Origin: Prevotella sp.
GTDB taxonomy: Bacteria > Bacteroidota > Bacteroidia > Bacteroidales > Bacteroidaceae
NCBI GenBank assembly: GCA_017455845.1
Contig: JAFSYY010000024.1
Location: 1 to 38,736, forward strand
Length of the DNA: 38,736 bases
Reading direction: 5' to 3'
Positions 7,909 to 14,985 of this stretch are shown in pieces (position 1 is the first letter of the stretch; each line of letters opens with the position of its first letter). The notes beneath the pieces are model-generated. The model saw nothing but the letters and a program-made list of their open reading frames with translations, was not told the origin of the DNA and searched no databases. Both the position numbers and the translations under genes were made by a program.

Positions 7909-10404
7909 TCCCTTAAACTCTGTCGGACTCTTTCCTGTGCTCTGTTTGAAGCAGCGGCTGAAATATTTTGGGTCGGTGAAGCCACAGGCGTAGGCCACCT
8001 CGCTGACGGTTTTCTCCGGCAGGAGCAACAGTTGACCGGCACGTTTCATGCGGGCCTCGTTGAGCAGTTCCAGCGGGGTGACACCCATCTCCTGCTTCAG
8101 TTTGCGCTGCAGCACCGAGCGGCTGACGGCGGCCGCTGCCGCCATGTCGCCAATATTGGCATCGCTGTTGGCGATGTTTTCCTCCACAAACTGCATCACG
8201 CGCTTCAGCATGGGGTCGACGGCTTCCGGCCTGTCACTGTCGGCGACAGGCTGCGCACTGGCGGGCGCGGTAAGGTCGGAGCCTGGTGGCGGCAGGTTCC
8301 TGTCCTGCCTGATGTCATGCAGCAGGGCGAGGTAGGCCTCCAGCGTCTCGTGCTGCTTGCGTTTGATGCGCCTTATATATAATAAGGTATAGATGATAAC
8401 GGCAACAACCATGAGCAGACAGCCGACCATCAGCAGTTGGCCGTACCACGCCTCCCAGAACGCAGGCTCCACGATGATGGTCAGCGTGCGCCGGTTGGGC
8501 TGCCACTGCCCGTCGGCGTTGGTAGAGCGGATGTCCAGACGGTAGGTGCCGGGCTTCATGTCGAGGAGCGTGGCCGTGCGGCTATGGTCAATGACGTTCC
8601 ATGCCACGCTGTCGTGCCGGCCGTCGGCGGTGAGCCGGAAGGCGTAGATGATGCGCTCCGGGGCCTGATAGTCCAGGGCGGCAAAATGCACGGTGATATT
8701 GCGCTCGCCGGGGTGCAGCGTCAGCGTGTCGCCATATTCCACGGCCCACAGGCTGCTGTCGCCGCCAATGGTGATGGCGGTCAGCACGACAGGCGGCACA
8801 TAGGCCAGGCTGTCGACCACATCAAGCGAGGCCATGCAGGCACCGTCGCTGAGCCCCAGCAGCCAGCGTCCGTCGGGAAGTTGCAGCGGACGTGCCTCAC
8901 TGAAACGGTAGTCTTCGTGGAAGAAATGAGCGTCGTAGATGCGATGCGTTCCCCCGCCGCTGACCACGCTGAGCAGATGGCCGCCCACAACAAGGATCCT
9001 GCCATCGGCAGTCGCAGCCATCGACAGTGCCATGTCGCTGGGCAGCAGATGGTTGGCGGTGTTCAGATGGCGAAACACCGGGTGTTCGTTGAGCAGGTCG
9101 TGCCCGCTAACGATGTTCACTCCTCCGCTCTCTGTGCTAATGAACAGGCCGCCATTGCCATCGTCCAGGATATCCATGATGGCACTGCTGCTGAGGCTGC
9201 CGCCACGGTCGTACTCACGCCGATGATGGGTGAACACCATGTCGTCGGCATCGGCTGTCAGACGTGCCGTCACCAACCCGTCGGTGGTGGCGGCCATCAG
9301 CACACCGTCCTTGGCATCCCTGCTTCCGTCTTCCGGCTGCGGGGATTTGCTGTCACCATCGAGCCATGCGAAGTGGATATAGCGCACACGCTGTCCGCTG
9401 TCGGCGGGATAATGCTTGGGGATATGGAACGTGGGCTCCACGGCTTTGCTCTCGCGGGTATAGAAGAGACCGTTGTGCATGGTGGCCACCCACAGCCTGC
9501 CGTAGCAGTCTTCACGGATGTCGTACACATCCTGGCCACTCATGGCTGGCAGCCTTTCCACGGTGAAACGCCCCGACGCCACCTCATGCAGCCGGAACAG
9601 GCCGTAGGGCTTCGACCCCAGCCAGATTGTGCCGTCGGATGTCTGGTAGATGCAGTAGATGGGTGCACCAAACGAGGTGTATGCCACATGAATGGTGCCG
9701 TCGCTGCCCAGGAAGCCCAGCAGGTTCATCTGGGCATCGTAGATGCGCACGGCGGCATCTTCGCGGGTGGTCAGCCAATAGCGGCCCTCGCTGTCACGAA
9801 ACAAACATTTCACCTCGGCCGACGGGGCAATAGGCAGCCGTTGCGCATGCTGCTCCTCGGTGATACAAAGGTTGATGCGCCCATTGTCCAGCACCCAACG
9901 GTTGCCCTGGCGGTCGCAATATTCGAAGGACACGTAATGCTTCGGAAGACTGTCTTTCAACGCCTTGCTCTGACGGTATCTTATCAGGTCGGAGGCAGCC
10001 TGCTCCTTATCTTCCGTTCCTACCCTGCTGAAGCGGCAGGCACGGGTGTCGAAAAGGAAAAAGTCGTCTTCGTCTGCCCGGCAGACAATCATCCCGTCAG
10101 GACGCAGGCTGATGCCACGGATGCGGTCCGTGGGCATGTTGCAACCGTCGCCGGGCTGCGACTTGAAGGTGTGAAACTCGTAGCCGTCGAAACGACACAG
10201 GCCGTTCCACGTGGCGAACCACATGAAGCCACGCTCGTCTTGCAGCAACTGGGTGATATGGTTGGACGGCACACCGTCTTCCTCGTCATACTGGATGACA
10301 CGGCAGGGAGACTGAGCCAGCAAGCCTTTCTGCATCAAAGGGATTGCCGTCAGGGTGAGCAATATGAAAAAAACAGTCCGTTTGAAGTCCATGTGAGTAG
10401 TCAT
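7894..10404 (-). CDS. Membrane-spanning propeller/AraC regulator lacking kinase and receiver domains
   Basis: An 836-residue protein with an N-terminal membrane/signal segment and a periplasmic two-component-regulator-type beta-propeller (repeats such as GFMWFATWNGLCRFDGYEF and GTIWLGSKPYGLFRL). A Y_Y_Y-type domain ends near residue 640 and one transmembrane helix lies near 655-680 (LLMVGCLLMVVAVIIYTLLY). A C-terminal AraC helix-turn-helix domain occupies about 735-830, with AYACGFTDPKYFSRCFKQSTGKSP as the second helix-turn-helix. Hybrid two-component systems of Bacteroidetes normally have histidine kinase and receiver domains between the helix and the AraC domain; here only about 55 residues intervene. 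By position it probably senses pectic fragments and activates the esterase operon. It has its own promoter and terminator. Confidence 0.88.
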   Translation of the reverse strand: MTTHMDFKRTVFFILLTLTAIPLMQKGLLAQSPCRVIQYDEEDGVPSNHITQLLQDERGFMWFATWNGLCRFDGYEFHTFKSQPGDGCNMPTDRIRGISLRPDGMIVCRADEDDFFLFDTRACRFSRVGTEDKEQAASDLIRYRQSKALKDSLPKHYVSFEYCDRQGNRWVLDNGRINLCITEEQHAQRLPIAPSAEVKCLFRDSEGRYWLTTREDAAVRIYDAQMNLLGFLGSDGTIHVAYTSFGAPIYCIYQTSDGTIWLGSKPYGLFRLHEVASGRFTVERLPAMSGQDVYDIREDCYGRLWVATMHNGLFYTRESKAVEPTFHIPKHYPADSGQRVRYIHFAWLDGDSKSPQPEDGSRDAKDGVLMAATTDGLVTARLTADADDMVFTHHRREYDRGGSLSSSAIMDILDDGNGGLFISTESGGVNIVSGHDLLNEHPVFRHLNTANHLLPSDMALSMAATADGRILVVGGHLLSVVSGGGTHRIYDAHFFHEDYRFSEARPLQLPDGRWLLGLSDGACMASLDVVDSLAYVPPVVLTAITIGGDSSLWAVEYGDTLTLHPGERNITVHFAALDYQAPERIIYAFRLTADGRHDSVAWNVIDHSRTATLLDMKPGTYRLDIRSTNADGQWQPNRRTLTIIVEPAFWEAWYGQLLMVGCLLMVVAVIIYTLLYIRRIKRKQHETLEAYLALLHDIRQDRNLPPPGSDLTAPASAQPVADSDRPEAVDPMLKRVMQFVEENIANSDANIGDMAAAAAVSRSVLQRKLKQEMGVTPLELLNEARMKRAGQLLLLPEKTVSEVAYACGFTDPKYFSRCFKQSTGKSPTEFKGVHSS

Positions 10405-10420
10405 CTTTAAGTTTCCTGTG

Positions 10421-10428
10421 CAAAGATA
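10421..10428 (-). promoter_or_regulatory. Promoter -7 box of the regulator gene
   Basis: TATCTTTG on the minus strand, 17 nt before the ATG at 10404. Good match to TAnnTTTG. Confidence 0.65.
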
Positions 10429-10480
10429 GTAAAAAAAATGAAATATTACAGCCCGAGGCCATTTTTTTTCGCAAAAGCCA

Positions 10481-10510
10481 TTGCAGTATTCAGGAAATTT
10501 TGTACCTTTG
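10481..10510 (+). promoter_or_regulatory. nrdD promoter
   Basis: TTG at 10481-10483 and TACCTTTG at 10503-10510 are separated by 19 nt, matching the Bacteroidetes -33/-7 arrangement. The leader to the nrdD start is about 150 nt. Confidence 0.7.
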
Positions 10511-10530
10511 CATCCGATTCCGGTTTTCAG

Positions 10531-10589
10531 AAACGGAAAACTTTTGAACGACGAAAAAGAAAAAAGTTGTCCAAAACGGAAAACATTTG
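10531..10589 (+). promoter_or_regulatory. Direct repeat in the nrdD leader
   Basis: A 16-bp sequence, AAACGGAAAACTTTTG, at 10531-10546 recurs with one mismatch at 10574-10589. It lies between promoter and start codon, so it could be an operator or RNA element. No known NrdR-box pattern was recognised. Confidence 0.3.
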
Positions 10590-10661
10590 CCTGCCGCAGT
10601 TCATGAGACAGGGCAGAAACAAGACAGACAAAAACCTAAACGAAGGAAACAACATACAATA

Positions 10662-12755
10662 ATGGAAATCAAGAACTTTACCATCACGAAGCGGGATGGT
10701 TCAAAAGACCGCTTCTCACTTGACAAGATCATGAACGCCATCACCAAGGCGTTCGAGAGTGTGGACGAGCCTGCCGACCTGAGCACTATCTCAAAGATTA
10801 TCAGCCACTTGAACATGAAAGACGACATCAAGGTGGAGGATATTCAGAACCAGGTTGAGGAGGCACTGATGCGCGAGGGCTACTATAAGGTGGCCAAATC
10901 GTTTATCCTCTACCGACAGGAACATGCCGAAGACCGTGAAACGCTGGAGAAGATGATGTTCCTCTCCGAATACATGGAGTCGGTCAATGCGGCCACCGGT
11001 TCGAAGTACGATGCCAACGCCAATGTTGAACATAAAAACATTGCCACGCTGATAGGCGAGTTGCCAAAATCGAACTTCATCCGCCTGAACCGGCGACTGC
11101 TCACCGACCGCATCAAGAAGATGTATGGCAAGCAGTTGGCCGATGAATACATCGACAAACTGACACACCACTTTATATATAAGAACGACGAGACCTCGCT
11201 GGCCAACTACTGCGCCTCCATCACGATGTACCCCTGGCTCATCGGAGGCACACTGAGTATCGGCGGCAACTCCACGGCTCCCACAAACCTGAAGTCGTTC
11301 TGCGGCGGATTCGTCAACATGGTCTTCATGGTGTCGTCGATGTTGAGCGGGGCCTGCGCCACGCCAGAGTTCCTGATGTACATGAACTACTTCCTGGGCA
11401 AGGAGTACGGACAGGACTACTGGAAGCACGCCGACATGCAGGCTGACATGAGCCTGAAGAAGCGCACCCTCGACAAGATCATCACCGACTACTTCGAGCA
11501 GATTGTCTATACGCTGAACCAGCCCACCGGCGCACGTAACTACCAGGCCGTGTTCTGGAACATTGCCTACTACGACAAATACTATTTCCAGAGCATCTTC
11601 GGAGAGTTCTATTTCCCCGACGGCTCTCAGCCCGACTGGGACGGTCTCTCCTGGCTGCAGAAGCGCTTCATGAAATGGTTCAACAAAGAGCGCACGAAGA
11701 CGCTGCTCACCTTCCCCGTGGAGACGATGGCCCTGCTGGTTGACGAAAACGGCAACTGCAAGGACCCCGAGTGGGGTGAGTTTACAGCCGAGATGTATAG
11801 CGAAGGGCACTCCTTCTTCACCTATATGAGCGACAACGCCGACTCGCTGTCGTCGTGCTGCCGACTGCGCAACGAGATTACCGACAACGGCTTTTCATAT
11901 ACCCTCGGCGCAGGCGGCGTGAGCACAGGCTCGAAGTCAGTGCTCACCATCAACCTGAACCGCTGCATACAGTATGCCGTGAACCATCAGATGGACTACC
12001 TGGAGTATCTGGGCGGCATCATTGACCTCTGCCATAAGGTGCAGACGGCCTACAACGAGAACCTGAAGGAACTGCAGGCCCACGGCATGCTCCCCCTCTT
12101 CGATGCCGGCTATATCAACATCAACCGCCAGTACCTCACCATCGGCATCAACGGACTGGTAGAGGCTGCCGAGTTCATGGGACTGAAGATAACGCCTAAC
12201 GATGAATACAAGAAGTTTGTGCAGGGCATCCTGGGCCTGGTGGAGAAATACAACAAGCAGTACCGCATCAAGGAAATGATGTTCAACTGCGAGATGATTC
12301 CTGCGGAGAACGTGGGCGTGAAGCACGCCAAATGGGACCGCGAGGACGGCTATTTCGTGCCACGCGACTGCTACAACTCATATTTCTACGTCGTGGAGGA
12401 CGACTCGCTCACCGTCATCGACAAGTTCAAACTGCACGGCGCACCCTATATAGAGCACCTCACCGGCGGCTCCGCCCTGCACATGAACCTGGAGGAGCAC
12501 CTGTCGAAGGAACAGTATCTGAAACTCCTTCAGGTGGCAGCCAAGGAAGGCTGCAACTACTTCACCTTCAACATCCCCAACACCGTGTGCAACGAGTGCG
12601 GATATATAGACAAGCGCTATCTGCACCAGTGTCCGAAGTGCCACTCCAAGAACGTGGACTACATGACCCGCATCATCGGCTACCTGAAGCGCGTCTCGAA
12701 CTTCTCGCAGGCCCGTCAGGAAGAGGCAGCAAGGAGATATTACGCTCACGCGTAA
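10662..12755 (+). CDS. nrdD: Anaerobic ribonucleoside-triphosphate reductase
   Basis: A 697-residue class III ribonucleotide reductase. An ATP-cone domain occupies about residues 1-95, followed by the ten-stranded barrel. The cysteine pair SCCRLRNEI lies in the active-site region. A C-terminal zinc site has Cys643, Cys646, Cys657 and Cys660. The glycyl-radical loop reads RIIGYLKRVSNFS with Gly673. I start at 10662 (MEIKNFTITKRDG) because the ATP-cone begins there; the upstream in-frame extension is low-complexity leader. The enzyme makes deoxyribonucleotides without oxygen. It is followed 186 bp later by its activase. Confidence 0.97.
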   Translation: MEIKNFTITKRDGSKDRFSLDKIMNAITKAFESVDEPADLSTISKIISHLNMKDDIKVEDIQNQVEEALMREGYYKVAKSFILYRQEHAEDRETLEKMMFLSEYMESVNAATGSKYDANANVEHKNIATLIGELPKSNFIRLNRRLLTDRIKKMYGKQLADEYIDKLTHHFIYKNDETSLANYCASITMYPWLIGGTLSIGGNSTAPTNLKSFCGGFVNMVFMVSSMLSGACATPEFLMYMNYFLGKEYGQDYWKHADMQADMSLKKRTLDKIITDYFEQIVYTLNQPTGARNYQAVFWNIAYYDKYYFQSIFGEFYFPDGSQPDWDGLSWLQKRFMKWFNKERTKTLLTFPVETMALLVDENGNCKDPEWGEFTAEMYSEGHSFFTYMSDNADSLSSCCRLRNEITDNGFSYTLGAGGVSTGSKSVLTINLNRCIQYAVNHQMDYLEYLGGIIDLCHKVQTAYNENLKELQAHGMLPLFDAGYININRQYLTIGINGLVEAAEFMGLKITPNDEYKKFVQGILGLVEKYNKQYRIKEMMFNCEMIPAENVGVKHAKWDREDGYFVPRDCYNSYFYVVEDDSLTVIDKFKLHGAPYIEHLTGGSALHMNLEEHLSKEQYLKLLQVAAKEGCNYFTFNIPNTVCNECGYIDKRYLHQCPKCHSKNVDYMTRIIGYLKRVSNFSQARQEEAARRYYAHA

Positions 12756-12763
12756 TATCTCAA

Positions 12764-12833
12764 ATGAGAAATGAGAAATGAGGAATGAGAAATGAGAAAT
12801 TATTAATTAGTAATGAGTAATTAGTAATTATGA
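12764..12833. repeat. Heptamer array after nrdD, 10 units
   Basis: Ten 7-mers in perfect register: four copies of ATGAGAA and one ATGAGGA, then ATTATTA, ATTAGTA, ATGAGTA, ATTAGTA and ATTATGA. It starts 8 bp after the nrdD stop and supplies TGA or TAG in all three frames. Its distal half is the left arm of the inverted repeat below. Confidence 0.9.
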
Positions 12834-12921
12834 TTACCTTGCAAGCCAATTGTCAGCACGTCTTTCATGCTTGTTTCAGCAGCAATTCTAATCATAATTA
12901 CGAATTACTCATTACTAATTA
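12804..12921. repeat. Inverted repeat in the nrdD-nrdG spacer
   Basis: Arms 12804-12836 and 12889-12921 match at 32 of 33 positions and enclose 52 bp of unrelated sequence. In the transcript this forms a long AT-rich hairpin just before nrdG. Both arms are made of heptamers. Confidence 0.85.
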
Positions 12922-12941
12922 CTCATTAAGAAATAGGAATC

Positions 12942-13418
12942 ATGCTTAAATACGTCAACACCGGCATTGTCTTTCAGGAGATACCCGATGAGGTGACGCT
13001 GGCCATCAACATCAGCGGATGCCCCTGCCGATGCCCGGGCTGCCACAGCCACTATCTCTGGGAGGACATCGGACTGCCGCTCAACACCGAGGCGCTCGAC
13101 GATTTCGTGGAGCGCTTCGGCAACGACATCACCTGCTTCGCCTTCATGGGCGGCGACGGCGACCCGAAAGGAGTCAACATCCTGGCGCAGTATCTGCACG
13201 AGACCTACCCGCAGTTCAAGGTGGCCTGGTATAGTGGCAGGCTGCGCATACCCTCCAACATCAAAAAGACCGACTTCGACTATATCAAGATCGGCCCGTA
13301 TATCCGTCATCTCGGCCCACTGAAGAGCCCCACCACCAACCAGCGGCTGTACCGTCAGGCGGCTGATGGCACCTTCGAGGACATCACCCATCGCTTCTGG
13401 CACAAGATAGCATTATAA
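12942..13418 (+). CDS. nrdG: Anaerobic ribonucleotide reductase-activating protein
   Basis: A 158-residue radical-SAM activase, the usual size for NrdG. The iron-sulfur cluster cysteines are Cys27, Cys31 and Cys34 (C-x3-C-x2-C, within GCPCRCPGC). The glycine-rich SAM motif appears as FMGGDGD. It generates the glycyl radical on NrdD and lies directly downstream of it, probably on the same transcript. The intervening hairpin could adjust the ratio of activase to reductase (inference). Confidence 0.95.
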   Translation: MLKYVNTGIVFQEIPDEVTLAINISGCPCRCPGCHSHYLWEDIGLPLNTEALDDFVERFGNDITCFAFMGGDGDPKGVNILAQYLHETYPQFKVAWYSGRLRIPSNIKKTDFDYIKIGPYIRHLGPLKSPTTNQRLYRQAADGTFEDITHRFWHKIAL

Positions 13419-13433
13419 CGGCTCCTCTGCAAT

Positions 13434-14843
13434 TCAGCGAAGCCTCTCAGGGTGTCGTGACTTGTATTCCTTGATACGCTCGGCATACGCCCGGTCTTTC
13501 CTTCGGGAGAGGTCGGGCGTAAACTCCAGGTATTCGGGGATGGCGCAGCCGTAGTCCTCTATGAGGACACGGGGAGCGGCATCTTCGGACGGGGAAAACC
13601 CGTCCGCACGGACATTTTTGATGATGCGGAGGGAGTCGTAGAGGGTGTGGTGGTACACCTCGTAGGCCGCCATGGTCAGCGTGTCGGCTTTGATGCTGAC
13701 GGTCTGGTAATAACGGCTGGAGATGCCGAACTTGTCGAAGCGGTCGTCAAACTGGATGAAGTAGTTCTTGGGCGAGCAGTGGCTCACGGTATAGACGGGC
13801 GTGGTGCGCTTGGTCGGGGAGGAGGCACTTGAGGTCATGCGGGCGTAGGCGTGCTCATGGCCTTGGAGCACGAGATCTACGCCGTAGTCCTCGATTAAGT
13901 CGTTGAACACCCAGCGCTGAATCAGGTTATTGTTGCCTCTGATAGAGAAGAGCGGATGGTGCAGGATGACGATTTTCCAGGGAGCGGTGCTGCGGCTGAG
14001 TTGCTCTTCCAGCCAGCGGCGCTGGGTCAGCAGGTAAGGCAGTTCACGGTTACTGTCCAAGAGGAAAAACTGCGCAGAGCCATAGCGGAGCGTATAGACC
14101 TGGTTGTCTTCAACCTTTGAGTCGAGGAAATAGGAGAAGACCAGCGGAAAACGGCGTTCCAGCGATACGGGAAGTCCCTTCAGGTAGTCGTGGTTACCCG
14201 TGACGTTGAGCAGGGGCATGGCCTGACAGACGCTGTCGATGTCGCGGAAGGTCTCGGCCCAGTGGGCATCGACGGGGCGCTCGGTCAGGTCGCCGCCACA
14301 TATCAGGAACTCGCTCTGCGGATGTCGGCTCAGGGCTTCGCGCAGGAAGCGGTTGGCCTCGCCGCCGATACTGTCCTGCACATCGCCTACATAAAGGAAC
14401 GACAGGCTGTCGCGGCCTTGGGCATAAGTATGGAAATGATACCAGGGCGAAGTCTTTCCGTTGGTCACGGCACGGTAGGCATAGCACGCCTCGGGCTGTA
14501 ACTGGCGCAGGCGGGCCACATAATAGGCGGCCTGTCCGCTGCGCGAGCGAAACACCTCACCATAGGCCTCGATGCTGACAGTGTCGCCATCGGGCAGCAG
14601 TGCCAGTTCCAGATGGGAGGGATGGAGGATGCTGTCGGCTTGCCAACTGACGTTTCTCGACATCTCCAGGCTGTCGCCAAAGGTGAGTAGCACCCTATGG
14701 GGCGCGGTCTCTGAGATATAGGGAGGTTCCTCAGGATTGCGAAACCACACGTCCCAACGGCTATAGACCCAGACGAGGAGGCCGACTAAAAGGAGCATCA
14801 CGAGGGCAAAAGTCGCCCTTTTTCTTGTTTTTTTATGTATCAT
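13434..14843 (-). CDS. Membrane-anchored purple-acid-phosphatase-like metallophosphoesterase
   Basis: A 469-residue protein with a single N-terminal transmembrane anchor (about residues 10-28), a fibronectin-like N-terminal domain and a calcineurin-type phosphoesterase domain. Metal-binding blocks in order: GDVQD near 152, GGDLTE near 184, GNHDYL near 214, LHHP near 294 and GHEHAY near 326. I start at 14843 (MIHKKTRKRATFALVM) because the anchor begins there and a TACTTTTG box lies only 4 nt upstream; longer starts run through the divergent promoter region. The substrate is unknown. It is convergent with nrdG and divergent from the envelope locus. A short GC palindrome is inserted in frame at 13586-13606. 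Confidence 0.85.
   Translation of the reverse strand: MIHKKTRKRATFALVMLLLVGLLVWVYSRWDVWFRNPEEPPYISETAPHRVLLTFGDSLEMSRNVSWQADSILHPSHLELALLPDGDTVSIEAYGEVFRSRSGQAAYYVARLRQLQPEACYAYRAVTNGKTSPWYHFHTYAQGRDSLSFLYVGDVQDSIGGEANRFLREALSRHPQSEFLICGGDLTERPVDAHWAETFRDIDSVCQAMPLLNVTGNHDYLKGLPVSLERRFPLVFSYFLDSKVEDNQVYTLRYGSAQFFLLDSNRELPYLLTQRRWLEEQLSRSTAPWKIVILHHPLFSIRGNNNLIQRWVFNDLIEDYGVDLVLQGHEHAYARMTSSASSPTKRTTPVYTVSHCSPKNYFIQFDDRFDKFGISSRYYQTVSIKADTLTMAAYEVYHHTLYDSLRIIKNVRADGFSPSEDAAPRVLIEDYGCAIPEYLEFTPDLSRRKDRAYAERIKEYKSRHPERLR
13586..13606. repeat. Short GC palindrome in CDS (phosphoesterase copy)
   Basis: CGGACGGG and CCCGTCCG around a short A-rich centre, followed by CAC. It encodes R-A-D-G-F-S-P-S in the C-terminal part of the phosphoesterase. 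Same architecture as the methylesterase copies. Confidence 0.7.
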
Positions 14844-14847
14844 ACTG

Positions 14848-14855
14848 CAAAAGTA
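14848..14855 (-). promoter_or_regulatory. Promoter -7 box of the phosphoesterase
   Basis: TACTTTTG on the minus strand, 4 nt before the ATG at 14843. If transcription begins at the usual distance, the mRNA has almost no leader. Confidence 0.5.
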
Positions 14856-14909
14856 GTACAAATTATTGAAATAAAGCCTTTTCTCCGCTGCTTTTTCGTA
14901 TTTTTTTTG

Positions 14910-14917
14910 TAATTTTG
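14910..14917 (+). promoter_or_regulatory. Candidate -7 box of the envelope locus
   Basis: TAATTTTG, about 60 nt before the first gene of the plus-strand locus. The -33 match is weak. A 12-bp direct repeat ATGCGGGCTTCG follows at 14926-14937 and 14941-14952. Confidence 0.4.
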
Positions 14918-14957
14918 CCGCAATTATGCGGGCTTCGCGGATGCGGGCTTCGTCCTT

Positions 14958-14985
14958 ATGAAGAATGAAGAATGAAGAATGAAGA
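14958..14985. repeat. Heptamer array over a start codon
   Basis: Four ATGAAGA units place an ATG every 7 bp (14958, 14965, 14972, 14979), cycling through all frames. Only the last opens the following gene; the first reads five codons to a stop. Confidence 0.85.

Noticed and set aside
8437-10410. Long open frame on the plus strand (657 codons) opposite the regulator
   Set aside because: Antisense shadow of a gene with complete propeller and AraC domains; no signal peptide, motif or initiation context.
10587-10661. Upstream in-frame start of nrdD
   Set aside because: Low-complexity leader sequence; the ATP-cone begins at the 10662 start as in the family.
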